A stretch of DNA of 64,000 bases from Cellulosimicrobium sp. Marseille-Q4280 (GTDB lineage Bacteria; Actinomycetota; Actinomycetes; Actinomycetales; Cellulomonadaceae). The notes under the pieces were generated by a model. That model was not told where the DNA came from. It made no database searches and worked only from the letters and a program-made list of their open reading frames with translations. Shown piece by piece: positions 39,871 through 51,642 of the stretch; positions within the stretch are counted from its first letter, which is position 1, and every line of letters starts with the position of its first letter. A program made the translations under genes and the position numbers. The stretch lies in the NCBI RefSeq assembly GCF_943181405.1, contig NZ_CALPBY010000002.1:248001-312000 (forward strand). The letters run 5' to 3'.

Positions 39871-40332
39871 ATGGCAGCGAGCGAGAACGCGACCCGGCCG
39901 ACGGACGCGGACGTCCCGGCGTTCCTCGCCGCGGTCGATCACCCGGTCCGGCGACGGGACGCGCAGCGGCTCGTCACGCTGATGGCCCGGGTCACCGGCG
40001 AGGAACCCCGACTGTGGGGCCCGTCGATCGTGGGGTTCGGCACGTACCACTACCGTTACGAGAGCGGCCGCGAGGGTGACATGGCCGCCGCGGGGTTCTC
40101 GCCCCGCAAGGCGGCGACGACGATCTACCTCGCCGACGGCGTCGCCGAGCACGCCGACCTGCTCGCCCGGCTGGGGCCCCACACGGTCGGCAAGGGCTGC
40201 CTCTACGTCAAGGACCTCGACCAGGTGGACCTCGACGTGCTCGAGGAGACCGTGCGGCGGTCGTACGCGTCGGTCACGGGCACGCCGGTGCGCGGGCACG
40301 TCTCGGGGCCGTCGGCCGAGCCGGCAGGCTGA
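39871..40332 (+). CDS. DUF1801 domain protein
   Basis: A 153-residue YdhG/DUF1801-family protein. Characteristic segments are FLAAVDHPVRRRDAQRLVTLM, PRLWGPSIVGFGTYHYRYES, ARKAATTIYL-like RKAATTIYLADGV and GKGCLYVKDLDQVDLDVL. The fold is small alpha/beta, cytoplasmic, with no known biochemical role. CAGACT (39859-39864) is 6 nt before the ATG, a weak -10 match. It converges on the phosphotransferase gene. Confidence 0.85.
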   Translation: MAASENATRPTDADVPAFLAAVDHPVRRRDAQRLVTLMARVTGEEPRLWGPSIVGFGTYHYRYESGREGDMAAAGFSPRKAATTIYLADGVAEHADLLARLGPHTVGKGCLYVKDLDQVDLDVLEETVRRSYASVTGTPVRGHVSGPSAEPAG

Positions 40333-40388
40333 GCCGGCGTCCGCGACGTCCGGACGGGCCGGCGCCGGCGCTCGGTCGAGCGCCCGCG

Positions 40389-41318
40389 TCACTCCTCCGC
40401 GAGGACCTGCGCGAGCGCCTGCTCGCCGATCGCCCGCAGGTGCGGCGCGTCGTCGGAGTGCGACAGCAGGATCGACGTGAACAGGACGGCCCACGCGAGC
40501 GAGCGGTCCCACGTCGCGTCGTCGGTACCGCACGCCGTCGTCACGCGGTCGCGGAACGTCGCGCGCGCGGGCGGGTCGAACGTGAGCCACGCGGTCGCCA
40601 GGTCGGTCGCCGGGTCTCCGCTCGTGACGTCGCCGAAGTCGACCACCGCGGCGAGGGAGGCGGCACCGGCCGCGCTGGGCCCGTCACCCGGCGTGGCGAT
40701 CAGGTTCGCCGGGTGGAGGTCCCCGTGGAGCCAGACGGCGGGACCGTCCCGGTCGGGCGTGCCGCAGAGGCGCGACCACAGGTCGAGCAGCGGACCGGGC
40801 TCGGGTACGGCACCCGAGGCGAGACGCTCGCGCACGGCGGCGTCGCGCGTGGCGAGCGGGACGCCCCGGTAGGGGTTGGCGGGTGCGTCCTCGGGTGCGG
40901 GGACGTGGAGAGCCGCGACGACGTCCGCGAGCGGTCCGGCGAGCCCGTGGCGCGCGGCGGGCTCCACCCGCCACGCGGGGACGCCGTCGAACCACGGGAC
41001 CACGCTCCACGACCACGGGTAGACCGGGGCGACGGACCCGTCGGACGGCCGCCCGACACGCACGGGTGCGGGGACGGCGACGGGCAGCGACGGGGCGAGC
41101 GCGGGGAGCCAGCGCTGCTCGTTCTCGACGAGCTGCGCGGCGGCGGCGCGCCGCGGCAGCCGCAGCGCGAGGTCGTCGCCGAGGCGCAGCACGACGTTGT
41201 CCCAGCCGCTCGCGGCGACGACGATCGGCAGTCCCGCGAGGTCGGGGTGCTGCGCGGTGAGCAGGGCGCGGGCGAGGTCGACGGTGACGTCGGCCTCGGC
41301 GGAGGGCATGAGAGGCAC
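40389..41318 (-). CDS. Aminoglycoside phosphotransferase (APH) family protein
   Basis: Protein-kinase-fold small-molecule kinase, 309 residues. Catalytic loop VWLHGDLHPANLI (about 192-204) and metal-binding VVDFGDVTSGDPATDLA are intact; the N-lobe has [25 protein letters not shown]-family members include antibiotic, fructosamine and metabolite kinases, so no resistance phenotype should be assumed. TAGCGT (41325-41330, minus strand) is 6 nt before a GTG at 41318, which I take as the start; an ATG at 41309 is the alternative. Confidence 0.87.
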   Translation of the reverse strand: MPLMPSAEADVTVDLARALLTAQHPDLAGLPIVVAASGWDNVVLRLGDDLALRLPRRAAAAQLVENEQRWLPALAPSLPVAVPAPVRVGRPSDGSVAPVYPWSWSVVPWFDGVPAWRVEPAARHGLAGPLADVVAALHVPAPEDAPANPYRGVPLATRDAAVRERLASGAVPEPGPLLDLWSRLCGTPDRDGPAVWLHGDLHPANLIATPGDGPSAAGAASLAAVVDFGDVTSGDPATDLATAWLTFDPPARATFRDRVTTACGTDDATWDRSLAWAVLFTSILLSHSDDAPHLRAIGEQALAQVLAEE

Positions 41319-41359
41319 CTCGCGACGCTACCGGAGGTCCCGCCGTCCGGACAGCGACC

Positions 41360-43698
<2,339 letters not shown>

Positions 43699-43699
43699 C

Positions 43700-43705
43700 T
43701 AGAGT
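43700..43705 (+). promoter_or_regulatory. -10 element TAGAGT before dxs
   Basis: TAGAGT sits 38 nt before the dxs ATG and agrees with the TANNNT pattern. The short leader contains GGAACGGAG as ribosome site. No clear -35 is seen. Confidence 0.4.
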
Positions 43706-43743
43706 TGTCGGGCTGGTCGGACGGGAACGGAACGGAGCACTGC

Positions 43744-45675
43744 ATGAGCCTGTTGAGCACGATCACCTCCCCCGAGGACGTGCAACGGCTGACGCCGGCC
43801 CAGGCCCGCGAGCTCGCCGCCGAGATCCGCGACTTCCTCGTGGAGTCCGTGTCGCGCACGGGCGGTCACCTCGGCCCGAACCTCGGCGTGGTCGAGCTGA
43901 CGATCGCGATGCACCGCGTCTTCTCGTCGCCGACGGACACGTTCGTGTTCGACACGGGGCACCAGTCCTACGTGCACAAGCTCCTGACCGGTCGCCAGGA
44001 CTTCTCCGCGCTGCGCAAGAAGGACGGGCTCTCGGGATACCCGTCGCGCGCCGAGTCCGAGCACGACGTCGTCGAGAACTCGCACGCCTCGACCGCCCTG
44101 TCCTGGGGCGACGGGATCGCGAAGGCCAACGTCGTGCGGGGCCTGACGGACCGCCACGTCGTCGCCGTCATCGGCGACGGCGCGCTCACGGGCGGCATGG
44201 CGTGGGAGGCCCTCAACAACATCGCCGAGTCGCAGGACCGCCGGCTGATCGTCGTCGTCAACGACAACGGGCGCTCCTACTCGCCGACCATCGGCGGCAT
44301 GGCGCACCACCTGTCGACCCTGCGCACCACGCGCGGCTACGAGAGCTTCCTCCAGTGGGGCAAGCGGACGCTGACCCGGTCCGGTGCGCCCGGGCGGTTC
44401 GCCTACGAGTGGCTGCACGGCCTGAAGAAGGGTCTCAAGGACGTCGTCGCGCCGCAGGGCATGTTCGAGGACCTCGGCATCAAGTACGTCGGGCCGATCG
44501 ACGGCCACGACGTCGAGGCGATGGAGCACGCGCTGCGCCGCGCCAAGGCGTACGGCGCGCCCGTGCTCGTGCACGCGATCACCGAGAAGGGGCGCGGGTA
44601 CTCGCCCGCCGAGCAGGACGTCGCGGACCGCTTCCACGCGGTCGGCCAGATCCACCCCGAGACCGGGCTGCCCGTCGCGCCCTCGCGGTTCGGCTGGACG
44701 AGCGTCTTCGCGGACGAGATCGTCCAGATCGGCCGTCGGCGGTCCGACGTGGTCGCGATCACCGCGGCCATGCTCGAGCCGGTGGGCCTCAAGCCGTTCT
44801 CCCAGGCGTTCCCCGAGCGCACGTTCGACGTGGGCATCGCCGAGCAGCACGCCGCGACGTCCGCGGCGGGCATGGCGTTCGCCGGGCTGCACCCGGTCGT
44901 CGCCGTGTACGCGACGTTCCTCAACCGCGCGTTCGACCAGGTCCTCATGGACGTCGCGCTGCACAAGGCGGGCGTGACCTTCGTGCTCGACCGCGCGGGC
45001 ATCACCGGCGACGACGGCGCGAGCCACAACGGCATGTGGGACATGGCGATGCTGCGCATCGTCCCCGGCCTGCGCCTCGCGGCGCCGCGCGACGAGGAGA
45101 CCCTGCGGACCGCGCTGCGCGAGGCCGTGGACGTCGACGACGCCCCGACCGTCGTGCGGTACCCGAAGGGCGCGCTCTCCGAGGCGCTGCCCGCGCTCGA
45201 CACGGTCGACGGCGTGGACCTGCTCGCGGTGCCCGCGGACCGCGCGGACGAGGCCCAGGTGGGCGACGGCGCCGCAGCAGAGGGCTCTCCGCGTCGCCGC
45301 GTCCTGCTCGTCGGTCTGGGCTCGATGGCGCGCGTCGCGCTCGGGGCGGCGGAGTCGCTCACGACGCACGGCGTGGACGTCACGGTCGCGTCGCCGACGT
45401 GGGTCCTGCCGATGCCGAGCGCGCTCGTCAAGCTCGTGGGCGAGCACGACCTCGTCGTGAGCGTCGAGGACGGCGTCGCCGACGGCGGCGTCGGGTCGCT
45501 GCTCGCGCAGCGTGCCCTCGAGTCGGGGGTGCGCACGCCGGTCCACGCGGTCGGCCTGCCCGCGCAGTTCCTCGACCACGCGAGCCGCGACCAGGTCGTG
45601 ACGGCGTTCCGCCTCACGGCTGCCGACGTCGCCCGCGACGTGCTCGACGGGCTCGCGGCGCTCGGGCGCGACTGA
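43744..45675 (+). CDS. dxs: 1-deoxy-D-xylulose-5-phosphate synthase
   Basis: First enzyme of the MEP isoprenoid pathway: pyruvate plus glyceraldehyde 3-phosphate to DXP, with thiamine diphosphate. The 643-residue protein shows [15 protein letters not shown]/Mg motif [18 protein letters not shown] (about 144-161), [15 protein letters not shown] and the C-terminal transketolase domain ([15 protein letters not shown]). A short non-conserved spacer rich in Ala/Asp occurs near 500-520. It is followed by an unusual repeat cluster. Confidence 0.97.
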   Translation: MSLLSTITSPEDVQRLTPAQARELAAEIRDFLVESVSRTGGHLGPNLGVVELTIAMHRVFSSPTDTFVFDTGHQSYVHKLLTGRQDFSALRKKDGLSGYPSRAESEHDVVENSHASTALSWGDGIAKANVVRGLTDRHVVAVIGDGALTGGMAWEALNNIAESQDRRLIVVVNDNGRSYSPTIGGMAHHLSTLRTTRGYESFLQWGKRTLTRSGAPGRFAYEWLHGLKKGLKDVVAPQGMFEDLGIKYVGPIDGHDVEAMEHALRRAKAYGAPVLVHAITEKGRGYSPAEQDVADRFHAVGQIHPETGLPVAPSRFGWTSVFADEIVQIGRRRSDVVAITAAMLEPVGLKPFSQAFPERTFDVGIAEQHAATSAAGMAFAGLHPVVAVYATFLNRAFDQVLMDVALHKAGVTFVLDRAGITGDDGASHNGMWDMAMLRIVPGLRLAAPRDEETLRTALREAVDVDDAPTVVRYPKGALSEALPALDTVDGVDLLAVPADRADEAQVGDGAAAEGSPRRRVLLVGLGSMARVALGAAESLTTHGVDVTVASPTWVLPMPSALVKLVGEHDLVVSVEDGVADGGVGSLLAQRALESGVRTPVHAVGLPAQFLDHASRDQVVTAFRLTAADVARDVLDGLAALGRD

Positions 45676-45734
45676 ACCGCGCAGGTTCGCCGCGCCCGAC
45701 GTGCGCGACGACACTGCTCGTCGCCTTGCGTCAT

Positions 45735-45843
45735 CGAGATCGGCACATCGGCGCGAGATCGGTCCTCCGGAGGACCGATCTCGCGCTCGGCGACCGATCT
45801 CGCGCTCGGCGACCGATCTCGCGCTCGGCGACCGATCTCGCGC
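45735..45843. repeat. Inverted and 19-bp tandem repeat cluster downstream of dxs
   Basis: ACCGATCTCGCGC occurs four times at exact 19-bp spacing (45774, 45793, 45812, 45831), with unit ACCGATCTCGCGCTCGGCG. The same sequence occurs inverted at 45751-45763, forming with the first direct copy a perfect 36-bp palindrome (45751-45786), and in part at 45735-45743 (CGAGATCGG). The cluster lies between dxs and the HAD gene and is non-coding. It can fold as alternative hairpins in RNA; it may serve as the dxs terminator. Confidence 0.85.
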
Positions 45844-45888
45844 GGACCGCTCGACCGGGTGGCGGCCACCTGCGCTACGGTCGGGCCC

Positions 45889-46578
45889 ATGATCTGGCTC
45901 CTGGACCTCGACAACACCCTGGTCGGGCGCGACGTCGCCTTCGCCGCCTGGGCCCGTGGCGCGGTGGCCGAGGTGGGCGGCGACGAGTCCGACGTCGCCG
46001 CGATCGTGGCGGCGGACCGGGGAGGGCACGCCCCGAAGACCGACGTCGCGCGCGTGATCGTCGAGCGGCTCGGCTGGCGGGACGAGCTTCCCGCCGTGGT
46101 GGAGCGCTTCCGGCAGGGGATCCTCGAGCACGTCGAGGCGTACCCGGGCGTGCTCGCCGCGCTCGACGGGCTGCGTGCGGACGGGCACCGCGTCGTCGTC
46201 GTGACGAACGGCACGTCCGCGCAGCAGCGCGGGAAGATCGCCCGCTGCGACGTCGCACCGCACGTCGACGACGTGGTGGTCTCCGACGAGGAGCAGGTCG
46301 CCAAGCCGGACCCGCGCCTGCTCGAGATCGCGCTCGAGCGCATCGGCGCGGGCGCGGCCGACCGGCGCGAGGTCTGGATGGTCGGCGACGCCGCCCACCT
46401 CGACGTCGCGGCGGGTCGCGCGGCGGGCGTCCGCACGGCCTGGGTCTCGCACGGGCACGCCTGGGCGGGCGGCCCGGTGCCCGACGTCGTCGGCGCGACG
46501 ACGGTCGAGACGCTGGCGCTCGCGGCGGCGGCGTCCCGGGTCGCCGCGACCGGCCCCGGGACGCCCGCCCCGCTCTAG
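45889..46578 (+). CDS. HAD-superfamily hydrolase
   Basis: A 229-residue haloacid dehalogenase-like phosphatase. All four motifs are present: nucleophile DLDNTLVG (residues 6-13), VVVTNGTS (about 104-111), Lys in QVAKPDP and the acidic pair in WMVGDAAHLDV. An alpha-helical cap (15-90) marks subclass I. The substrate is unknown. TACGGT (45876-45881) is 7 nt before the ATG, suggesting a leaderless mRNA starting just after the repeat cluster. It is convergent with the glutamate-cysteine-ligase-like gene, 7 bp apart. Confidence 0.9.
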   Translation: MIWLLDLDNTLVGRDVAFAAWARGAVAEVGGDESDVAAIVAADRGGHAPKTDVARVIVERLGWRDELPAVVERFRQGILEHVEAYPGVLAALDGLRADGHRVVVVTNGTSAQQRGKIARCDVAPHVDDVVVSDEEQVAKPDPRLLEIALERIGAGAADRREVWMVGDAAHLDVAAGRAAGVRTAWVSHGHAWAGGPVPDVVGATTVETLALAAAASRVAATGPGTPAPL

Positions 46579-46585
46579 CGGTCGC

Positions 46586-47683
46586 TCAGGAGTGCGTGAC
46601 CCCGACCGCCTTCTCGACGACGACCCGCAGGTCCCCGCCCGACTCGGCGAACCACTCGCGCTGCCGGGCGGCCCCGTTGCCGCGTGACCACAGCCGTCCG
46701 AGCAGCTCGGTCACGGTGTCGAGGTCGCCGGTGTCGACGAGCGCGTCCCGCACGTGCGCGACGAGCTGCCCCACGACGTCGTGCGCGGGGGCGGGGCGCC
46801 AGGTGAGCGGCGAGACGAGGTCTTCGGCGAGCCCCGAGCGCCCGGCGCGCCACGACGCGGTGCGCAGGAGCTCGGGCCGCAGCTCGGGCGCCGCCGTGCC
46901 CGCCGCCGCCTCGCGGGCCGACGTCTCGACGAGTCCGCGCGCGAGCGCCGCGACGAGCGTCGCGGTCTCGGGGTCGAGGCACACGTCGGCGATGCGGATC
47001 TCGACGGTCGGGTACCGCGCCGAGAGTCGCGCGTCGAAGTACACCATCGCCTGGTCGAGGATGGTGCCGGTCGCGACGAGGGAGGCGACGGCGTCGTGGT
47101 ACGCCTCCGGGCTGCCGAACGAGCGCGCCGGCCCCGAGGTGGGCCACCGCGACCACACCTGCGACCGGAAGCTCGCGTAGCCGCTGTCCTCGCCCTGCCA
47201 GTAGGGCGAGTTGGTGCTCAGGGCGAGCAGCGTCGCGAGCCAGGGGCCGATCCGGTCGAGCACGGCGACGCCCTCGGTGTCGTCCGCGACGGCGACGTGC
47301 ACGTGGCACCCGCTCGTGAGCTGCTCGCGCGCGGTCAGCCCGAACGCGGCGCGGGCCTCGAGGTAGCGCAGCCGTGCCACCGTCGTGCCCTCGAACGGCA
47401 GCGGCGACGTGGAGAGCGCCGCGACGCGGGCCCCGACCCGGTCGGCTGCCTCCTGGGCGCGTGCCCGTCCGGCGCGGATCTCCTTCGCGAGGTCCTCCAG
47501 CTCGGTGCGCGGGTGCGTCGCCGTCTCGAGCTGCTCCTCCATGAACTCCGACTCGAGCGAGCCGGTCCCGCCGTCCTTGTCCGACGTCCCCGTCGCCTCC
47601 AGCGCCTCCTGGGCCTTGGCGACGGGACGGCCGTCCTCGCCGACGAGCAGGAACTCTTCTTCCACACCTACGGTCCGTGTCAC
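46586..47683 (-). CDS. Glutamate-cysteine ligase-like carboxylate-amine ligase (GCS2/YbdK family)
   Basis: A 365-residue member of the GCS2 family. N-terminal [33 protein letters not shown], the central [12 protein letters not shown] with the metal-binding His pair and C-terminal [30 protein letters not shown] are diagnostic. The enzyme joins glutamate to an amine such as cysteine, but the physiological product in bacteria with mycothiol is not certain. The GTG at 47683 lies 6 nt after GACACT (47690-47695, minus strand). The divergent pflB promoter region carries a CRP-type site 100 bp away. Confidence 0.88.
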   Translation of the reverse strand: MTRTVGVEEEFLLVGEDGRPVAKAQEALEATGTSDKDGGTGSLESEFMEEQLETATHPRTELEDLAKEIRAGRARAQEAADRVGARVAALSTSPLPFEGTTVARLRYLEARAAFGLTAREQLTSGCHVHVAVADDTEGVAVLDRIGPWLATLLALSTNSPYWQGEDSGYASFRSQVWSRWPTSGPARSFGSPEAYHDAVASLVATGTILDQAMVYFDARLSARYPTVEIRIADVCLDPETATLVAALARGLVETSAREAAAGTAAPELRPELLRTASWRAGRSGLAEDLVSPLTWRPAPAHDVVGQLVAHVRDALVDTGDLDTVTELLGRLWSRGNGAARQREWFAESGGDLRVVVEKAVGVTHS

Positions 47684-48014
47684 CCGGGAAGTGTCACACG
47701 GACCGGCCCCGCCCGCGTCGCTGGTGATGTCCGTCAGGGCGCGGCGCTGCCGTGCGGCGTGGGGTGAGCCGTCGACCATCCTTGTGAAGGTGATCACAAG
47801 GGTGGTCCGTGGCGCGTGGAAATGGGACGGGATCGTTGAGATCCCGCCGTTCCTCCCCGTCGCGCCCGGCTCGGGACCTAGGTCACCGGGACGCCCGGAA
47901 CCGCCCCACGGACGGCTGGACGTCCCTAGCCTGGAAGTGGCGACGGAGCCCGGGGCAGGGCTACCGGGAACCGGCCGGCGCGCGGACCAGCGCGTGAGGC
48001 ACGAAGGAGGACCG
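47684..48014. promoter_or_regulatory. Divergent regulatory region between the GCS2-like gene and pflB
   Basis: This 331-bp stretch has no gene. It contains the CRP-like site (47781-47800), a hairpin CGGGATC-GTTGA-GATCCCG (47828-47846), a 10-bp palindrome GACCTAGGTC (47875-47884), a -10-like TAGCCT (47927-47932) for pflB and GAAGGAGG (48003-48010) as ribosome site. The density of elements implies controlled expression of pfl. Confidence 0.6.
47781..47800. promoter_or_regulatory. CRP/GlxR-type operator upstream of pflB
   Basis: CTTGTGAAGGTGATCACAAG contains TGTGA-N6-TCACA, the exact consensus of CRP-family sites, with 7-bp perfect arms. It is 215 bp before the pflB ATG and 98 bp before the divergent GTG. 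Control by a cAMP-CRP/GlxR-like or FNR-like regulator is inferred. Confidence 0.7.
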
Positions 48015-50306
48015 ATGACCAGCGTTTCCGAGGCACCGCGCACGCAGGGCGGGACCCGTCCGCAGACCGACGACGCCCACGTCCCCGCCTGGGAGGGGTT
48101 CGTGGACGGTCCGTGGCGCGACCACGTCGACGTCCGCGACTTCATCCAGCGCAACTACCGCCCCTACACGGGCGACTCCTCGTTCCTCGAGGGCCCGACC
48201 GAGCGCACGACCGGCATCTGGGCGACGCTCTCCGCGATGTTCCCCGAGGAGCGCGAGAAGGGCGTCTACGACGTCGACCCGCACACCCCCGCGGGCATCA
48301 CGGCGCACGCGCCCGGCTACATCGACCGGGACAACGAGATCGTCGTCGGCCTGCAGACCGACGCGCCGCTCCGGCGTGCGATCATGCCGAACGGCGGCTG
48401 GCGCATGGTCGAGGGCGCCCTGAAGACCTACGGCTACGAGGTCGACGAGGCCCTGCAGAAGGTCTTCAGCGAGTACCGCAAGACCCACAACCAGGGGGTG
48501 TTCGACGTCTACCCGCCGAACGTCCGCGCGGCCCGCAGCTCGCACATCATCACCGGTCTCCCGGACGCCTACGGACGCGGCCGGATCATCGGGGACTACC
48601 GCCGCGTCGCGCTGTACGGCGTCGACGCCCTCGTCGCGGCGAAGACGCTCGACAAGCTCGAGCTCGACACGCTCCCGTTCACCGAGACGGTGGCGCGCGA
48701 GCGCGAGGAGCACGCGGAGCAGATCCGGGCGCTCGGCGAGCTCAAGGAGATGGCCGCGACCTACGGGTACGACATCTCCGGCCCGGCGACGAGCGCCCGC
48801 GAGGCCGTGCAGTGGCTCTACTTCGCCTACCTCGCCGCCGTGAAGGAGCAGAACGGCGCCGCGATGTCGCTCGGGCGGACGTCGACGTTCCTCGACGTGT
48901 TCATCGACCGCGACCTCGAGGCCGGTCGCATCACGGAGTCGCAGGCGCAGGAGATCGTCGACGACTTCGTCATCAAGCTGCGCATCGTGCGGTTCCTGCG
49001 CACGCCCGAGTACGACGCGCTGTTCTCCGGCGACCCGACGTGGGTCACGGAGACGATCGCCGGCATGGGCGAGGACGGCCGTCCGCTCGTCACGAAGAGC
49101 TCGTTCCGGTTCCTCCAGACGCTCTACAACCTCGGCCCGGCACCGGAGCCCAACATGACGGTCTTCTGGAGCCCCGAGCTGCCGCAGGGGTTCAAGGACT
49201 ACTGCGCGCAGGTGTCGATCGACACGTCCGCCGTGCAGTACGAGTCGGACGAGCTCATCCGTGCGGCGTGGGGCGACGACGCGGCGATCGCGTGCTGCGT
49301 GTCCCCGATGCGCGTCGGCAAGCAGATGCAGTTCTTCGGCGCGCGCGTCAACCTCGCCAAGACGCTGCTCTACGCGATCAACGGCGGGCGTGACGAGGTC
49401 TCCGGCAAGCAGGTCTCGCCCGTGGCGGCACCTGTCGAGGGCGACGTGCTCGACTACGACGACGTCATGTCGAAGTTCGACGCCACGATGGACTGGCTCG
49501 CCGCCACGTACGTCGAGGCGCTCGACTGCATCCACTGGTCGCACGACAAGTACGCGTACGAGCGCCTCGAGATGGCGCTGCACGACAAGGACGTGCTGCG
49601 GACGATGGCGTGCGGCATCGCCGGCCTCTCCGTCGCGGCGGACTCGCTGTCGGCGATCCGCTACGCGACCGTGAAGGTCGTGCGCGACGAGCGCGGGATC
49701 GTCGTCGACTACGACACCGAGGGCGAGTTCCCCACCTTCGGCAACGACGACGACCGGGCCGACGAGATCGCCGTCGACCTCGTGGAGCGGTTCATGGCGA
49801 AGGTGCGCACGCACCCGACCTACCGCGACGCGGTGCCGACGCAGTCGGTCCTGACGATCACCTCGAACGTCGTGTACGGCAAGGCGACGGGCAACACGCC
49901 CGACGGCCGCCGCGCCGGCGAGCCGTTCGCCCCGGGCGCGAACCCGATGAACGGCCGTGACACGCACGGCATGCTGGCGTCGGCGCTGTCCGTCGCGAAG
50001 CTCCCGTACGACGAGGCGCAGGACGGCATCTCGCTGACCAACACCGTGGTGCCGAGCGGCCTCGGGCGGACGAAGGAGGAGCAGGTGACCAACCTCGCCG
50101 GCCTCCTCGACGCGTACGTCGGCTCGAATGGCTACCACATGAACGTCAACGTGCTGAACCGCGAGACGCTCCTGGACGCCATGGACCACCCGGAGAACTA
50201 CCCGCAGCTGACGATCCGCGTGTCCGGCTACGCGGTGAACTTCGTCCGCCTCACGCGCGAGCAGCAGCTCGACGTGCTGTCGCGCACCTTCCACGGCGCG
50301 CTGTAG
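48015..50306 (+). CDS. pflB: Formate C-acetyltransferase (pyruvate formate-lyase)
   Basis: Glycyl-radical enzyme that converts pyruvate and CoA to acetyl-CoA and formate in anaerobic metabolism. The 763-residue length matches PflB. Active-site Cys427-Cys428 in AIACCVSPM and radical Gly738 in RVSGYAVNF are present. The N-terminus [21 protein letters not shown] and the [15 protein letters not shown] region are standard. GAAGGAGG (48003-48010) is 4 nt before the ATG. Its activase gene follows 27 bp downstream. The upstream region has a CRP-type site. Confidence 0.97.
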   Translation: MTSVSEAPRTQGGTRPQTDDAHVPAWEGFVDGPWRDHVDVRDFIQRNYRPYTGDSSFLEGPTERTTGIWATLSAMFPEEREKGVYDVDPHTPAGITAHAPGYIDRDNEIVVGLQTDAPLRRAIMPNGGWRMVEGALKTYGYEVDEALQKVFSEYRKTHNQGVFDVYPPNVRAARSSHIITGLPDAYGRGRIIGDYRRVALYGVDALVAAKTLDKLELDTLPFTETVAREREEHAEQIRALGELKEMAATYGYDISGPATSAREAVQWLYFAYLAAVKEQNGAAMSLGRTSTFLDVFIDRDLEAGRITESQAQEIVDDFVIKLRIVRFLRTPEYDALFSGDPTWVTETIAGMGEDGRPLVTKSSFRFLQTLYNLGPAPEPNMTVFWSPELPQGFKDYCAQVSIDTSAVQYESDELIRAAWGDDAAIACCVSPMRVGKQMQFFGARVNLAKTLLYAINGGRDEVSGKQVSPVAAPVEGDVLDYDDVMSKFDATMDWLAATYVEALDCIHWSHDKYAYERLEMALHDKDVLRTMACGIAGLSVAADSLSAIRYATVKVVRDERGIVVDYDTEGEFPTFGNDDDRADEIAVDLVERFMAKVRTHPTYRDAVPTQSVLTITSNVVYGKATGNTPDGRRAGEPFAPGANPMNGRDTHGMLASALSVAKLPYDEAQDGISLTNTVVPSGLGRTKEEQVTNLAGLLDAYVGSNGYHMNVNVLNRETLLDAMDHPENYPQLTIRVSGYAVNFVRLTREQQLDVLSRTFHGAL

Positions 50307-50333
50307 CCGCACCGCGCACCACGAGGAGACCCG

Positions 50334-51320
50334 ATGATCGTCACCCTTCCCGCCCCCGCCGCCCGCACCGGGCGAGGCTGCGGCGTCCCCGCGGGCAGCG
50401 TGCCGCCCGACGACGCCACGCGCCTCGAGGTGCCGGACGCCGCGGCGGACCCCGCGACGACGGGCTCGCCGGTGGGCCACGCCCGCCGGGCGGGCGCAGG
50501 CCTGGACGGGCTGACGGTCGCGGACGTGGACCGGGCCGACAAGCTCGCGGCGATGCGCGCGGGCGAGCTCGGCTCGGTCCACTCGTGGGAGCTCGTCACC
50601 GCGGTCGACGGGCCGGGGACGCGCCTGACCGTGTTCCTCAACGGCTGCCCGCTGCGGTGCCTGTACTGCCACAACCCCGACACGTTCGCGATGAAGGACG
50701 GCAAGCCCGTCACCGCGGACGGTCTCCTCGCGCGCGTGCGGCGCTACCTGCCGGTCTTCCGGGCGACGCACGGCGGGCTCACGCTCTCGGGCGGCGAGGT
50801 GCTCATGCAGCCCGCGTTCGCCGCCCGGGTCCTGCGTGGCGCGAAGGCCATGGGCGTGCACACCGCGCTCGACACGTCGGGCTTCCTCGGCACGAACGCG
50901 ACCGACGCGATGCTCGACGACACCGACCTCGTGCTGCTCGACGTGAAGTCGGGCGACCCGGAGACCTACCGTCGTGTGACGAGCCGCGACCTCGAGCCCA
51001 CCCTGCGGTTCGGGCGCCGGATCGCCGAACGCGGCCTCGACGGGCACGCGCCCGAGGTGTGGGTGCGGTTCGTCCTCGTCCCGGGCCTCACGGACGACGT
51101 GGAGAACGTCGAGAAGGTCGCGGAGTACACGGCCTCGCTGAACGCGACCCGTCCCGGCACGGTGACCCGCGTCGAGGTGCTCCCGTTCCACCAGATGGGC
51201 CGCGACAAGTGGGACGCGCTCGGACGCACGTACGCGCTCGAGGACGCGCCGGCACCGTCGGCAGAGCTGACCGACCGCGTGCGCGACCAGTTCCGCGCGC
51301 ACGGCCTCACGACGTACTGA
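50334..51320 (+). CDS. pflA: Pyruvate formate-lyase-activating enzyme
   Basis: Radical-SAM enzyme that puts the glycyl radical on PflB. The 328-residue protein has the [4Fe-4S] motif C-x3-C-x2-C at Cys105, Cys109 and Cys112 (GCPLRCLYCHN), GGLTLSGGEVLMQP, TALDTSGFLG and LLDVKSGDPE, and ends near EVLPFHQMGRDKW. An N-terminal extension of about 80 residues, Ala/Pro-rich and then helical, is longer than in E. coli PflA (246 residues); an internal start such as Met at about residue 74 is possible. GAGGAG precedes the ATG. It forms an operon with pflB. Confidence 0.95.
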   Translation: MIVTLPAPAARTGRGCGVPAGSVPPDDATRLEVPDAAADPATTGSPVGHARRAGAGLDGLTVADVDRADKLAAMRAGELGSVHSWELVTAVDGPGTRLTVFLNGCPLRCLYCHNPDTFAMKDGKPVTADGLLARVRRYLPVFRATHGGLTLSGGEVLMQPAFAARVLRGAKAMGVHTALDTSGFLGTNATDAMLDDTDLVLLDVKSGDPETYRRVTSRDLEPTLRFGRRIAERGLDGHAPEVWVRFVLVPGLTDDVENVEKVAEYTASLNATRPGTVTRVEVLPFHQMGRDKWDALGRTYALEDAPAPSAELTDRVRDQFRAHGLTTY

Positions 51321-51403
51321 GCGCAGCTGACGGTGCGCGCCGACGACCTGGAAGAGGTCACGTGGGGCGTCGTCGTGGTCACCGAGGCCGGTCTCCGGGC
51401 AGA

Positions 51404-51424
51404 GTGGTACCGTGCTGGTATCAC
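51404..51424. promoter_or_regulatory. Operator-like repeat before the RHH-Doc genes
   Basis: GTGGTACC-GTGCT-GGTATCAC is a near-perfect inverted repeat (7 of 8 bp) and also holds TGGTA twice at 11-bp spacing, the helical period ribbon-helix-helix dimers often use. It lies 19 bp before the ATG of the RHH gene and overlaps the likely promoter. Confidence 0.5.
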
Positions 51425-51442
51425 TTCGACCAGGAGGCTTCC

Positions 51443-51640
51443 ATGGCCATGACGTTGCGGCTCGACGACGAGGCGCAGGCTGCGCTCGAACGGATCGCGC
51501 GCCGGGACGGCGTCTCGGCGAACGTCGCGGTCGGCCGCGCCGTCGTGGAGTACGACGCCAAACGGCGGGAGCTGCGCGACCGGCTCATCGCGCAGATCGT
51601 CGAGGAGGACCGCGAGCTCCTCGACCGGCTCGCGCAGTAG
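51443..51640 (+). CDS. Ribbon-helix-helix antitoxin-like protein
   Basis: A 65-residue protein with an N-terminal strand MAMTLRLDDEAQAAL and helices ERIARRDGVSANVAVGRAVVEY, the CopG/Arc ribbon-helix-helix fold, then a charged C-terminal helix (RRELRDRLIAQIVEEDRELL) that could clamp a toxin. AGGAGG at 51432-51437 is 5 nt before the ATG. It ends 2 nt before the Doc/Fic gene start and so is its probable antitoxin. Doc toxins more often pair with a Phd protein, so the pairing with RHH is noteworthy. Confidence 0.83.
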   Translation: MAMTLRLDDEAQAALERIARRDGVSANVAVGRAVVEYDAKRRELRDRLIAQIVEEDRELLDRLAQ

Positions 51641-51642
51641 CA

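Noticed and set aside
40389-41318. APH-family kinase as an antibiotic resistance gene
   Set aside because: The motif only defines the kinase fold; many family members phosphorylate ordinary metabolites and no mobile context is present.
45751-45843. 19-bp tandem array considered as a CRISPR array
   Set aside because: Units are directly adjacent without unique spacers and there are no cas genes in the window.
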